Shown here piece after piece: positions 26,109 to 35,398 of a DNA stretch of 64,000 nt. Each line of letters begins with the position of its first letter. Within the stretch, counting starts at the first letter, position 1. Made by a program: the position numbers and the translations under genes. This stretch comes from Marinoscillum sp964351625 (GTDB lineage: Bacteria > Bacteroidota > Bacteroidia > Cytophagales > Cyclobacteriaceae), in contig CAYGOV010000005.1 in the NCBI GenBank assembly GCA_964351625.1, positions 124,001 through 188,000 of the forward strand, in the 5' to 3' direction. A model generated the notes under the pieces. That model was not told the origin of the DNA, ran no database searches, and saw nothing but the letters and a program-made list of their open reading frames with translations.

Positions 26109-26255
26109 GTTGAATATCTTAACGATGTTCAAATTGAAGGAACACCAAGAAGTATATTAGGCCATATAATATTGTAAATGGAATAGTGAACACTTATTTC
26201 ATTAAGAATTCCAATTTGTTTGACCCCTACTTGAAAAATAAATCTGGAATAAAAA

Positions 26256-26280
26256 AAGTGATCCCTATTCGGGATCACTT
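26256..26280 (-). terminator. Intrinsic terminator after metG
   Basis: Perfect 10-bp stem AAGTGATCCC / GGGATCACTT with a 5-nt loop, followed on the minus strand by TTTTTTT. It lies 49 bp past the metG stop codon. Confidence 0.9.
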
Positions 26281-26328
26281 GGTTGTCTAATTTCAAAAAT
26301 TAACGCATCCTATCTCCAGATATGGCCC

Positions 26329-28389
26329 TTAAGCAATCGTAGCTCCATTTTCAGCAAGTTCTCCTGGACTCACGGCTTTCAGAGAACCATCTGCATTCTC
26401 AGCAAACAACAACATCCCTTGAGACTCTACTCCCATGATCATTCGAGGCGCTAGGTTAGCAAGTACTACTACTTTCTTTCCGATCATTTCCTCAGGTGTA
26501 AAATGCTTTGCCACACCACTCAATATCGTGCGTGTATCTAAACCAGTATCCACTGTGAACTTCAAAAGCTTGTTTGACTTCTCCACTTTCTCAGCAGTCT
26601 TGATCTCCCCTACTCTAAGGTCCATTTTCATGAACTCATCAAATGTTGCGGTCTCTTTTGCTGGTGCAGCTTGAGGTGCTGGCGCAGCAGCTGCTTCGTT
26701 CTCTTTCTTTGTATCCATAAGTTTCTTTACTTGAGCCTCGACGGACTCATCCTCTATTTTTTCAAAAAGCAGACTTGCTTCATTGATCACTGATCCTGCT
26801 GGCAGCAGATCCAAACCTCCTGCCATTGACCAATCCACAGCTTTTTGATTGAGCATTACCTTAAGCTTCTCCGCTGTAAAAGGCAAAAAGGGCTCTGATA
26901 AAATCGCCAAACTCCCCGCCAACTGCAGCGCAAGATTCATAATAGTCGCTACTCGCTCAGGATCAGTCTTGATTAGTTTCCATGGCTCTGTATCTGCTAG
27001 ATATTTATTCCCAACACGGGCCAGATCCATGAGATGCGTAGTTGCCTCTCTAAACTTAAATTGCTCCAATGAAGCCTCAATTTTAGCTGGGAAAGTGTGC
27101 ATTGCATCAATCACTTCTTCATCCCTGACATCTAGTTCATTTCTTGAAGGTAATTTACCATCATAATACTTGTGCGTAAGCACTAGTGCTCGGTTGATAA
27201 AGTTTCCAAATATGGCTACCAGCTCACTATTATTACGTGTCTGAAAGTCTTTCCATGTAAAGTCATTGTCCTTTGTCTCTGGAGCATTGGCTGTCAAAAC
27301 ATAACGAAGGACATCCTGCTTTTCTGGAAAGTCTAAAAGGTATTCGTGCAACCAAACAGCCCAGTTTCTAGAAGTTGATATTTTGTTTGACTCAAGGTTC
27401 AAAAACTCATTGGCTGGTACATTCTCCGGTAGTATAAAATCGCCTTCAGCTTTGAGTAAAGCAGGAAAGATCACACAGTGAAAAACAATATTGTCTTTAC
27501 CAATAAAGTGTACCAATTTGGTGTCATCCTTTTTCCAATAGTCTTCCCAGTTTTTACTATTTGCGTCAGCCCAATCCTTAGTGGCTGAGATATAACCAAT
27601 AGGTGCATCAAACCAGACATATAGCACCTTTCCTTCAGCTCCCTTCACGGGAACAGGTATTCCCCAGTCAAGATCTCTTGTCATTGGTCGCGGACGGAGA
27701 CCATTGTCCAGCCAGCTCTTACACTGCCCAGACACATTGGCTTTCCACTCTTTGTGATCCTCCAATATCCATTGTCTGAGCCAGTCTTCGTATTGATTGA
27801 GCGGGAAGTACCAATGCTTTGTCTCCTTCATGATAGGACTTTCTCCGCTAAGCATTGATTTAGGATTGATCAGCTCCGACGGGCTCAATGTCGAACCACA
27901 GTTTTCACATTGGTCTCCATAGGCTTCTGGAAAGCTACAGGTAGGGCAAGTTCCTTTAATGTATCTGTCAGCTAGAAATTGCTGCTCTTTTGGATCGTAA
28001 AACTGCTCAGAAGCCTGCTCTTCAAACTTGGCGTTTTCGTATAGTTTCTTGAAAAAATCTGAGGCCGTCTTGTGATGTGTTGGTGAGCTGGTACGCGAGT
28101 AGATATCAAAACTGATCCCAAATTCTTTGAATGAATCTCCAATTTGCTTGTGGTATTTATCTACTACCTCTTGTGGAGTCACTCCTTCCTTCCTTGCTCT
28201 CAATGTGATGGCTACCCCATGCTCATCCGATCCGCAGATAAAAGCAACATCCTTGCCCGTGAGGCGTAAGTATCGCACGTAAATATCGGCAGGCACGTAT
28301 ACACCCGCCAAGTGACCAATATGCACAGGGCCATTGGCGTAAGGAAGGGCGGCTGTTACTGTATATCTATTGAAGGTTTTCTTGGACAT
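26329..28389 (-). CDS. metG: Methionyl-tRNA synthetase
   Basis: Charges tRNA-Met. I prefer the ATG at 28389 (MSKKTFNRYTVTAALPYANG), because a -7 promoter box at 28410-28417 leaves almost no leader for the alternative ATG at 28398. The 686-residue enzyme has the class I signatures: HIGHLAGV near residue 20, a zinc knuckle CPTCSFPEAYGDQCENCG near 145-165, and the KMSKS variant NKISTSR near 335. After the anticodon-binding helical domain there is an Ala/Pro-rich linker (about 565-580) and a C-terminal EMAPII-like tRNA-binding domain (about 585-686), which supports dimer formation. The gene is monocistronic with its own terminator. Confidence 0.97.
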   Translation of the reverse strand: MSKKTFNRYTVTAALPYANGPVHIGHLAGVYVPADIYVRYLRLTGKDVAFICGSDEHGVAITLRARKEGVTPQEVVDKYHKQIGDSFKEFGISFDIYSRTSSPTHHKTASDFFKKLYENAKFEEQASEQFYDPKEQQFLADRYIKGTCPTCSFPEAYGDQCENCGSTLSPSELINPKSMLSGESPIMKETKHWYFPLNQYEDWLRQWILEDHKEWKANVSGQCKSWLDNGLRPRPMTRDLDWGIPVPVKGAEGKVLYVWFDAPIGYISATKDWADANSKNWEDYWKKDDTKLVHFIGKDNIVFHCVIFPALLKAEGDFILPENVPANEFLNLESNKISTSRNWAVWLHEYLLDFPEKQDVLRYVLTANAPETKDNDFTWKDFQTRNNSELVAIFGNFINRALVLTHKYYDGKLPSRNELDVRDEEVIDAMHTFPAKIEASLEQFKFREATTHLMDLARVGNKYLADTEPWKLIKTDPERVATIMNLALQLAGSLAILSEPFLPFTAEKLKVMLNQKAVDWSMAGGLDLLPAGSVINEASLLFEKIEDESVEAQVKKLMDTKKENEAAAAPAPQAAPAKETATFDEFMKMDLRVGEIKTAEKVEKSNKLLKFTVDTGLDTRTILSGVAKHFTPEEMIGKKVVVLANLAPRMIMGVESQGMLLFAENADGSLKAVSPGELAENGATIA

Positions 28390-28709
28390 GTCTTTCATAA
28401 AATCGGTCGCAAATATAGAAAGAATTACAGCGGCTTAATAGTCAAAACCCACTCGACTATCTACAGGATTTGATCATTGCGTGAAGAATGGCCTTGTGTG
28501 TGTATTATTTTAAAGGAAGATTGAGTGAATGATTTGAATTCTCAAAATCCTATTAAACAATCACATTATGAATGGGTTCAATCGTGCATGAACTTATTTG
28601 ACAGCTTATCAAAAAACCACTAATCCCATTCCTTTACCCTTGGCATAACTGAACTTATTTAAGTGATATAGAATTCAGATACTTGCACTCTTTAAAAATT
28701 GATATCAGA
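28390..28709. other. Divergent intergenic region between metG and the M61 peptidase gene
   Basis: About 320 bp without a supported gene. It holds the metG -7 box (28410-28417) and the start region of the M61 gene; the frame of the latter is open back to a TTG at 28683 but gives a signal peptide only from 28710. I see no hairpin, repeat or RNA gene in the rest. Confidence 0.6.
28410..28417 (-). promoter_or_regulatory. -7 promoter element of metG
   Basis: On the minus strand this reads TATATTTG, an exact TAnnTTTG match, 20 nt before the preferred metG ATG. A TTTTG lies 25 nt further upstream, somewhat too far for an ideal -33 box. Confidence 0.5.
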
Positions 28710-30557
28710 ATGAAGAAGGTTTTCCTTTCCCTAATAACATTAAGTACCCTTATCTACAGTTTTGCTCAAACAGAGAAATATGAAGTTTCAATTGATCTGA
28801 CAGCAAGTGCTAATGATAAGTTACCAGTAGTCATAAAAACTCCAGCAGTGTCAACAGATACTGTAGAATATCACATGCCAAAGATTGTCCCAGGGACTTA
28901 TAGCATATCGGATTTTGGTCGGTTTGTTTCTGAGTTTAAAGCCTCTGATGCAGAAGGAAACGAGTTGCCAGTTGAAAAAATCACTACCAACAAATGGAGA
29001 ATCATTAGCAATGGACAGCTAAAAGAGATCAGTTATTTGATGGATGATACTTGGGAAAGCTTCGAGGGATATGAGGACAATGTGGTCTTTGAGCCAGGAG
29101 GGACAAATATCAATGCAGAACAACAAACCTTTATCATAAACACCTTTGGGTTCATAGGATATTTAGATGGGCTCAAAACTCTTCCATATGAATTGAAGGT
29201 GGATCACTCGGAAGCTATATTCGGAGCTACAGCATTAGAGAAAAAAGCCATCAGCACTACTCAAGATGTCTTTTACGCTAGTGACTACAACTTCCTTGCT
29301 GATGGACCTATCCTCTATTCCATTCCTGATACGGTCACGCGTATGATTGCAGGTGCTGAAATATTGGTTTCAATCGTTTCTCCCAACAAAGTCTTGACTG
29401 CCGTAGAAGTCATGGATAACATCTATGATTTGATGGTAGCTCAAAGTGAATATTTAGGTGGTAAGCTGCCAGTAGATCGCTATGCTTATTTGATCAATCT
29501 ATTCGACGATATACCTCTTTCTCAGGCACGTGGGGCACTTGAGCATTCCTATTCTTCCGTCTACAATCTTCCAGAAGCTAATGCTGACAGAATTGGACAG
29601 ATTGTAAGAGATGTTGCTGCCCATGAGTTCTTGCATATCGTCACTCCACTTAACATCCATTCTAAAGAGATCGGTGACTTTGACTACATCACTCCCCAAA
29701 TGTCTAAGCATCTTTGGCTATATGAAGGTGTGACTGAATATGCTTCAGTTCATGTACAAGTCAAATATGGCTTGTTTGATGGGGATCGTTTTCTTGAAGA
29801 AATTAAGAGTAAACTCAATTCGGCTGATCGATATCCAAATGTATCTTTCACCGAGATGAGTTCGAAGATTCTAGATCCTGAATTCGAGCCAATGTACGGA
29901 AACGTATATGAAAAAGGCGCCTTGATTGGCATGTGTCTGGACTTATACATTATGAAATATTCCAATGGAGAAAAGAACCTCCAGTGGCTGATGGCTGAGC
30001 TTTCTAAAAAATACGGAAAAAATGTCTCCTTTGATGATGAAGAGCTTTTTGACGTAATCACTAACTTGACTAGCCCTGAAATTCTTGATTTTTTTACTAC
30101 TTATGTTGAAGGAAACACTCCGCTACCTATTGAAGAAGTATTGGACTGGGCAGGTGTAGACTATGTGGAAGAAATACCCTACAAAGAAATCACCTTAGGA
30201 GATGTAGGATATTCATTTACGGAAAATCGTGAATTAATGATCACAGATCTATCTGAGTCAAATGCTTTCGCCAAAAACATGGGCTTCAAGGAAGGTGATA
30301 TCATCAAAAGCATCCAAGGTCAAGAAATGAAATTATCTAACATGAGAAGACTTCTCAGCGAGATAAAAGATGAAACCAAGCCCGGTGATAAAATGGTTTT
30401 TGAAGTATCACGAGAAATTAGAGGTAAGGTCAAAACCAAAAAGCTTAAAGCTAAAGCGATGGAATTAGAGGCAATGGAAAAACACAATTTGAGTTTTTCA
30501 GATAACCCATCAAATGAGCAAAAAGAATTGCTTAGAAAATGGATAGGTGACAATTAG
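28710..30557 (+). CDS. M61 family metallopeptidase with PDZ domain
   Basis: Start chosen at 28710 because MKKVFLSLITLSTLIYSFAQ is a clear signal peptide. The 615-residue exported protein has the M61 (glycyl aminopeptidase-like) architecture: an N-terminal beta domain (about 25-180), the zinc site H305-E-F-L-H309 followed by the downstream glutamate in LYEGVTEYAS, and a PDZ domain at about 480-590 (GDVGYSFTENRELMITDLSESNAF... GFKEGDIIKSIQGQEMKLSN). It is probably periplasmic or outer-surface and acts on peptides. It is a single gene with a strong terminator after it. Confidence 0.9.
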   Translation: MKKVFLSLITLSTLIYSFAQTEKYEVSIDLTASANDKLPVVIKTPAVSTDTVEYHMPKIVPGTYSISDFGRFVSEFKASDAEGNELPVEKITTNKWRIISNGQLKEISYLMDDTWESFEGYEDNVVFEPGGTNINAEQQTFIINTFGFIGYLDGLKTLPYELKVDHSEAIFGATALEKKAISTTQDVFYASDYNFLADGPILYSIPDTVTRMIAGAEILVSIVSPNKVLTAVEVMDNIYDLMVAQSEYLGGKLPVDRYAYLINLFDDIPLSQARGALEHSYSSVYNLPEANADRIGQIVRDVAAHEFLHIVTPLNIHSKEIGDFDYITPQMSKHLWLYEGVTEYASVHVQVKYGLFDGDRFLEEIKSKLNSADRYPNVSFTEMSSKILDPEFEPMYGNVYEKGALIGMCLDLYIMKYSNGEKNLQWLMAELSKKYGKNVSFDDEELFDVITNLTSPEILDFFTTYVEGNTPLPIEEVLDWAGVDYVEEIPYKEITLGDVGYSFTENRELMITDLSESNAFAKNMGFKEGDIIKSIQGQEMKLSNMRRLLSEIKDETKPGDKMVFEVSREIRGKVKTKKLKAKAMELEAMEKHNLSFSDNPSNEQKELLRKWIGDN

Positions 30558-30570
30558 AGATAACCCAATC

Positions 30571-30613
30571 AAAAAAAAGGTCACTCTAAGTTAATTCGAG
30601 TGACCTTTTTTTT
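30571..30613. terminator. Bidirectional terminator between convergent genes
   Basis: A 16-bp perfect stem, AAAAAAAAGGTCACTC with its complement GAGTGACCTTTTTTTT, closes an 11-nt loop. The A-run and T-run on either side make it work for both the M61 gene (plus) and the small lipoprotein gene (minus). Confidence 0.92.
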
Positions 30614-30640
30614 GGATTAGATTAAACTTCAAGCAGAGGA

Positions 30641-31111
30641 TTACTGATATGTCAGTATCATGTGTGAATAATTATTGATATAACCCTCTGGACCATCCTC
30701 AGTATTCCTAAATCTGATAACGAGGGTTTTCTCTTCTTTGGGCAAGTGTTCAACAAAATCCTCTGAACTTTGCTTGCGCTCCACGGCCAATCCAGCATCT
30801 GATATTACGGAACTAAAAGGAATACTCGTTTGATCATCAACATTATAAAGTTCAACGATCATATTGCTACTTGCACGAGTAGTAGCCATTAGGTATGTCA
30901 TGGTAGCTTTCTGGAATTCTGGATATTTGGACAAATCAACAGTTACGGGAGTGCAATACACCCAGTCCGTAGAGCCATTGAATTTATTGCAAGGAAAGTA
31001 GATCACTTCCGTTCTATCATACTCTGAAGTTTTGCTTAGTCCTTGGGTCATGATTGGATCCTTACAGCCTATCATGACAAATAAAAGAAAAAGCGCACCC
31101 AAAAATTTCAT
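30641..31111 (-). CDS. Hypothetical lipoprotein
   Basis: I do not recognise this 156-residue protein. It has a lipoprotein signal (MKFLGALFLLFVMIGC, lipid Cys16), two further cysteines near 41 and 53 (FPCNKF and VYCTPV) that may form a disulfide, and a beta-rich body ending in a strand (YSHMILTYQ). The composition suggests a compact beta-sandwich. It is monocistronic, convergent with the M61 peptidase gene across the shared terminator, with 96 bp to the stop of the M2 peptidase gene upstream. Confidence 0.75.
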   Translation of the reverse strand: MKFLGALFLLFVMIGCKDPIMTQGLSKTSEYDRTEVIYFPCNKFNGSTDWVYCTPVTVDLSKYPEFQKATMTYLMATTRASSNMIVELYNVDDQTSIPFSSVISDAGLAVERKQSSEDFVEHLPKEEKTLVIRFRNTEDGPEGYINNYSHMILTYQ

Positions 31112-31207
31112 AGCAATGAGACTTTCAATGAATTTAACAAATCAACATGAATTGATCCTTAATGTTCAAAGCATAGCCCAACAAATGTCTGCTTGCTTGC
31201 ACTTCTT

Positions 31208-32992
31208 TCAAATGGATTCTGGAAGTGTATATTTTCTCCCAGAATTGATCTCTTTCAGATAAGCCATCAGTGGCTCAAAATAATTGAGCATTGCTTTTGC
31301 ATTAATATCGTCACCTGTAGTTTCTTTCATCAATATTCTCCAGTCCTTCGTTGCTCCTACTGATAGCATTTCATGCAAGAATGCCCCTACCTCTTTATTG
31401 CCATAATAGTTTGTAGCTCTTGGGTCTTGCTTCAAGATGTTAATAGCAATATGATCATGCAGTTGGAAGAGTAGGGCAAATGACAAAGCATAATCATAAT
31501 ACTGAGCAGCATCATTGTTGATGTGAGTTTTGGAAGCCGCATCGCAATATTCTGAGCCCCGTTCTGATGGTGGAACTATGCCCTGATATTTAGCTTTTAG
31601 TGCCCACCATTTCTCATTGTATTGATCCTCAGACAGATCTGTCGCGTAGAGCCCTTGTTCAAATTGAGTCATCACACCAGCTGAAAATGGGATGAATACC
31701 ACGTAGTTCAAAGCTTCCTTCAAAAGCATCTGCATTTCGTCCGTCTCTACTTCCGACTCTATCAACCCCACTCCTTCTAAGAATGGTTTCTGCATGGCTG
31801 CTAATCCCATCATGCTTCCGATAGCCTCATGAAAAGCTCTATTTGCACCTTCACGCAACAATGGTGGCACATTGGGATTTGTGTATTCCATATAATAATA
31901 AATATGGCCTAACTCATGGTGTGTGGTCTCATACCATTCAGCATTTGGCACTACACTCATGAGACTTCTTAGATCATTTTCTAGATCAAGATGCCAAGCC
32001 GAAGCGTGGTTGTTCTTTTTAAATTCAGAAGAATCTGGTAAAGGATATAAACTACTCAATGTATAGAAGCTATTAGGCAAAGGCTGGAAACCCAAACTGA
32101 TGTAGAATCGCTCCGCCTGTTCTACTAGCCATTTTGGTCCCTTTTTCTCAAGTGTTCCATCCAAGTCTATTCCTTCTACTTCTACAATAGATGACCAATC
32201 TTGTCCCCATCTATTGGTAAGCCAATGTGCGGGCAACATCTCAGGCACTTCCTGTGAATATTGCTCTGCTAGATTATAACGTGTATAAGTATGAAGCTCT
32301 CTGTACAACGGCCAGATGTCCTTCACCAATTGATCACAAGTCGATATCATTTCCTCAGATGTCATCCCATAATTGGACACTTGATAAGTGAAGAAGTCTG
32401 GATAACCCAAAGCTCCGACAGTCTCATTGCGCAAATCCCTGAGATTGGACAATCCAGATTTGAGTGTCACCCCAACTGCTTTGCTTGCTTCCCAAGCTTT
32501 TTGACGTTCAGCGAGATCATTGCTAGAAGTTAGAATTGCATCAATAGCATTGGTGGAAAGTGATTTTCCATCTATTTGAAAATCAAATCCAAAAAGTAAT
32601 TCATTCTGCGCTGCCTCAGCCTTGATTCGCTTAGCTACAACATCAGGAATGATAGCAGGATTGTTTGCAGCAGCATAAAGCATCGTTTCGAGTTGCTTTA
32701 CTTGAAGTGGATCTAATTCATTCTTGACAGCAATCAATGAATTGATAGATTGGATATTAGCTTCACTTCCAGTGAATTTCGCGAGAGCTTCGTTGGCCTG
32801 CTGTACCAAATACGCATTGGTAGTATCGCCTTCTTTGATTTTGGTATTTGCTTCCCATTCAGCCTTAGCTGATGCATAGTATAGTTCCTTGTAGATATTC
32901 GTGTATTTGTCAATAAAAGCTTGGGCTTTTTCTTTTGGAGCAGGAGCACAAGCAAAGGCAAACAATAGAATCAATATCCAGAGATTTCTCAT
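31208..32992 (-). CDS. M2 family (ACE-like) peptidyl-dipeptidase lipoprotein
   Basis: Start set at 32992: MRNLWILILLFAFAC is a lipoprotein signal (lipid Cys15); the frame is open to 33034 but adds no signal. The 594-residue protein resembles the M2 angiotensin-converting-enzyme family: all-helical, with the zinc site H359-E-L-G-H363 (TTHHELGHIYYYMEY) and the downstream glutamate in the ANRAFHEAIGSMMGLA segment. M2 enzymes remove C-terminal dipeptides and are chloride-dependent. This would be a periplasmic or outer-membrane-anchored peptidase for peptide scavenging. No obvious operon partner; the next gene upstream ends 55 bp away. Confidence 0.9.
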   Translation of the reverse strand: MRNLWILILLFAFACAPAPKEKAQAFIDKYTNIYKELYYASAKAEWEANTKIKEGDTTNAYLVQQANEALAKFTGSEANIQSINSLIAVKNELDPLQVKQLETMLYAAANNPAIIPDVVAKRIKAEAAQNELLFGFDFQIDGKSLSTNAIDAILTSSNDLAERQKAWEASKAVGVTLKSGLSNLRDLRNETVGALGYPDFFTYQVSNYGMTSEEMISTCDQLVKDIWPLYRELHTYTRYNLAEQYSQEVPEMLPAHWLTNRWGQDWSSIVEVEGIDLDGTLEKKGPKWLVEQAERFYISLGFQPLPNSFYTLSSLYPLPDSSEFKKNNHASAWHLDLENDLRSLMSVVPNAEWYETTHHELGHIYYYMEYTNPNVPPLLREGANRAFHEAIGSMMGLAAMQKPFLEGVGLIESEVETDEMQMLLKEALNYVVFIPFSAGVMTQFEQGLYATDLSEDQYNEKWWALKAKYQGIVPPSERGSEYCDAASKTHINNDAAQYYDYALSFALLFQLHDHIAINILKQDPRATNYYGNKEVGAFLHEMLSVGATKDWRILMKETTGDDINAKAMLNYFEPLMAYLKEINSGRKYTLPESI

Positions 32993-33047
32993 AAGTAAGA
33001 TCGGTTTTTGGTTAAGTGAATTTAAGCAAATCACTTCGCAACCCGTC

Positions 33048-33296
33048 CTACTTGGCTGATTTTCCAGATAAAAGATGAACCAAACGAAGCGCTAAAATGA
33101 AGATTAAAAGTATCCATGGAAATCCATGAAAAATTAGGTCGAAGTAATCAGCTGCCTCCATGCCATTTGCCCCTCCCATTACCCATCTTAGCTTACCAAG
33201 AATATGTGGTTCTGGTAAAAATGGTGCAAGACCAAGCGTAAGACACATCATACCCACTAGTCTAAGGGTACCGTTCGATTGTAGTTTTGTAAGCAT
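33048..33296 (-). CDS. Small two-helix membrane protein
   Basis: The best start is the ATG at 33296 (MLTKLQSNGTLRLVGMMCLT), giving 82 residues; the frame is open to 33374 but then overlaps the SDR gene without cause. Two hydrophobic segments (about 10-25 and 57-74) flank a conserved-looking loop with PEPHILGKLRWVMGG. Similar short proteins occur in Bacteroidota and are sometimes labelled as RND-transporter related, but I see no RND domain. The function is unknown. It follows the SDR gene by 49 bp. Confidence 0.65.
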   Translation of the reverse strand: MLTKLQSNGTLRLVGMMCLTLGLAPFLPEPHILGKLRWVMGGANGMEAADYFDLIFHGFPWILLIFILALRLVHLLSGKSAK

Positions 33297-33345
33297 AGGT
33301 AAAACTACTACTGCAGCCGTACTAGCTTTGTAACCTTTGTTACGC

Positions 33346-34272
33346 TTACCTTCTGCGCATCTTGAGAAGACCATTCATGTAAGCCCACATCATTTTGATT
33401 TTGGAGCCCCCCTTTCGGGACATTTCCATGGCATCCCATAGCTCTTCAGGTACCTGATCCAATTGATTGAATTCTCCAGCTCCCTTGAGCCACTCTCCAC
33501 CATCTATAGTGATCACTTCACCATTGACATAGGCAGAATAATCAGACACTAAATAAGCGGCTATATTGGCTAGTTCCTGATGGTCTCCTACTCTACCAAC
33601 TGGCACTTTCTTCGCTGGATCAAATTTATCTTTCAGTCCAGCTGGTAATAATCTGTCCCAAGCACCTTTGGTAGGAAAAGGTCCAGGAGCTATCGCATTG
33701 GCACGAATACCGTAATGCGCCCACTCTACAGCAAGTGATCTTGTTAATGCCAGTACGCCAGCTTTTGCGCAAGCAGAGGGCACCACATAGCCAGAGCCAG
33801 TCCACGCATAGGTTGTGACAATGCTGAGTATGTTACCAGGCTGCTTTTCAGAAATCCAGTCCTTTCCTAGAGCAAGTGTAAAATTATATGAGCCCTTCAA
33901 AACGATATCTACTACTGTATCAAAAGCTCGGTGTGAAAGTCGCTCCGTTGGACTGATGAAATTACCAGCCGCATTGTTCAGTAGGACATCAATTTTACCA
34001 AACTGTGCTTTCGTGTCTTTAATCACTTTCTCAACTTGCTCGTAATCACGAACATCACATGCCAGTGCCAAAACTGGGTGGCCAGTGGACTGAGAGATCT
34101 CTTTAGCTGTCTCCTCTAGTACATCAAGCTTTCTGCTGGTAATCACCAAATTGGCGCCAAGCTGCGAGAAATAGGTACCCATAGACCTTCCTAAACCTGT
34201 ACCTCCTCCGGTGACTATTATGGTTTTGCCATTTAGAGTATTGTCCTTCAACATTCCTTCAGCGTACATCAT
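33346..34272 (-). CDS. SDR oxidoreductase, 2,4-dienoyl-CoA reductase (DECR)-like
   Basis: A 308-residue short-chain dehydrogenase. It has the NADP-binding TGGGTGLG (21-28), NNAAGN (99-104) and the C-terminal block NGEVITIDGGEWL. The usual Y-x-x-x-K is replaced by S166-x-x-x-K170 in GSGYVVPSACAKAG, with Tyr155 eleven residues earlier. This is exactly the arrangement of mitochondrial 2,4-dienoyl-CoA reductase, and the PGPFPTKGAWDRL and GEFNQL segments also match that family. It should reduce 2,4-dienoyl-CoA in the breakdown of unsaturated fatty acids. It lies just upstream of the small membrane-protein gene and downstream of the YeeE pair. Confidence 0.87.
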   Translation of the reverse strand: MMYAEGMLKDNTLNGKTIIVTGGGTGLGRSMGTYFSQLGANLVITSRKLDVLEETAKEISQSTGHPVLALACDVRDYEQVEKVIKDTKAQFGKIDVLLNNAAGNFISPTERLSHRAFDTVVDIVLKGSYNFTLALGKDWISEKQPGNILSIVTTYAWTGSGYVVPSACAKAGVLALTRSLAVEWAHYGIRANAIAPGPFPTKGAWDRLLPAGLKDKFDPAKKVPVGRVGDHQELANIAAYLVSDYSAYVNGEVITIDGGEWLKGAGEFNQLDQVPEELWDAMEMSRKGGSKIKMMWAYMNGLLKMRRR

Positions 34273-34325
34273 TTCATTTTGGGTTTAGGGTGAGTATTAA
34301 AAATACAAAAAATCAGTCGGAGGAA

Positions 34326-34742
34326 CTACTTCTGTAGAAGCTTATCCCTCACAAGACCATAGACAAATGTGCCGATGATTGCCGAGGTGAAAACCGCAAC
34401 AAACACTAGATATCCATTGCCCATAATTATATAAATAGGGCCTGGACATGCACCGGTGAGTGCCCAACCTAATCCGAAGATAGTCCCGCCTAGCAATGGA
34501 GGCCAGAATTTCTTATCCTTTTCAGAAATAATGATGGGATTGCCATCAAAATCCTTCATTTGGAATTTCTTAATCAGCATGACTGCAATTGCCCCGAGAA
34601 GGACAGCCGAACCGATAACGCCATACATATGGAAAGATTCGAATCGGAACATTTCAAAAATGCGATACCAAGACACTACTTCTGCTTTTGTCAATACAAT
34701 ACCGAAAATGGTCCCTGCGATGAGTATTCTTAGCGCTTTCAT
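34326..34742 (-). CDS. YeeE/YedE-family membrane protein, second half (DUF6691-like)
   Basis: Start taken at 34742 (MKALRILIAGTIFGIVLTKAEVVSW), giving 138 residues with about four membrane helices; the ATGA at 34739-34742 overlaps the upstream partner stop, which fixes the start. The conserved motif is GTIFGLGWALTGACPGP with Cys99. In YeeE/YedE transporters such cysteines relay thiosulfate or sulfur species across the inner membrane. This and the next gene make up a split, two-subunit version common near sulfur-oxidising genes, though none of those is in the window. Confidence 0.87.
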   Translation of the reverse strand: MKALRILIAGTIFGIVLTKAEVVSWYRIFEMFRFESFHMYGVIGSAVLLGAIAVMLIKKFQMKDFDGNPIIISEKDKKFWPPLLGGTIFGLGWALTGACPGPIYIIMGNGYLVFVAVFTSAIIGTFVYGLVRDKLLQK

Positions 34743-35299
34743 AGGATGTATGGAAGTAAAAGATGAGTAACAGTAAGACCACCAATGAAAAATCCAACTA
34801 CGGCAACCAAAGAAGGCCATTGTAAATTGCTTAATCCAGAAATTGCATGACCTGAAGTACATCCCTCAGCATATCGGGTACCAAAGCCAACAAAAAAACC
34901 ACCAACTACCATGAAGATAAAGCCCTGTAGCGTAAAGAGATTTTCCCAAGAAAAGATTACCTCAGGAATGAATGTCGTTCCTGGATTAGGGTCACCGTAC
35001 ATTTTTAATGCATCGATAGTATCTGGATTTAGGGCTATTGCTTGCTCGGGAGCCATGAAGTTGGAAGCTATAAAGCCACCTAAAAAAGCACCAGCAACAA
35101 ATACTATATTCCAAGTAGTGGCTTTCCATTCGAACTTAAAGTAGTCACTTAATTTATCTGCTCCTCCGATGGTACAGATTGTTTTTAAAGTGGAGGATAC
35201 TCCAAATGTCTTTCCGAAGAAAAACATAAGCACCATCACGAGTGTAATCATAGGCCCAGCCACATACCAAGGCCAAGGAGCATGTATTATTTCATTCAT
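34739..35299 (-). CDS. YeeE/YedE-family membrane protein, first half
   Basis: A 186-residue protein with about five membrane helices and the signature GFGTRYAEGCTSGHAISGL, with Cys147 in the conserved CTSGH motif. Together with the following gene (4-bp ATGA overlap) it would form a complete YeeE/YedE sulfur transporter, as known for thiosulfate uptake by TsuA and the PmpA/PmpB split forms. It is the promoter-proximal gene. An exact TAnnTTTG -7 box lies at 35355-35362. Confidence 0.88.
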   Translation of the reverse strand: MNEIIHAPWPWYVAGPMITLVMVLMFFFGKTFGVSSTLKTICTIGGADKLSDYFKFEWKATTWNIVFVAGAFLGGFIASNFMAPEQAIALNPDTIDALKMYGDPNPGTTFIPEVIFSWENLFTLQGFIFMVVGGFFVGFGTRYAEGCTSGHAISGLSNLQWPSLVAVVGFFIGGLTVTHLLLPYIL

Positions 35300-35354
35300 A
35301 TATCATCAGGTTTCATTATTTACACCTAACATCTAAGTGTAGAAAATGATTTGT

Positions 35355-35362
35355 CAAAAATA
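35355..35362 (-). promoter_or_regulatory. -7 promoter element upstream of the YeeE/YedE pair
   Basis: The minus strand reads TATTTTTG, an exact TAnnTTTG match, 56 nt before the ATG at 35299. Between them is a short inverted repeat TACAC (35321-35325) / GTGTA (35337-35341), a possible regulator site. No clear -33 box. Confidence 0.4.
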
Positions 35363-35398
35363 TCTTAATGCATTTAAACCGAGCGAAACTAACAAATT

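Noticed and set aside
31032..31262. 76-residue plus-strand open frame across the intergenic region at 31112-31207
   Set aside because: It overlaps the ends of two supported minus-strand genes and has no signal peptide or domain.
33297..33374. Upstream extension of the small membrane-protein gene into the SDR gene
   Set aside because: The extension (MVFSRCAEGKRNKG) is hydrophilic and overlaps the SDR C-terminus; the internal ATG at 33296 gives a normal small membrane protein.
34743..34862. N-terminal extension of the second YeeE/YedE half
   Set aside because: Its Trp/Phe/Ser-rich sequence is the shifted frame of the upstream gene; the ATGA overlap at 34739-34742 gives the natural start.
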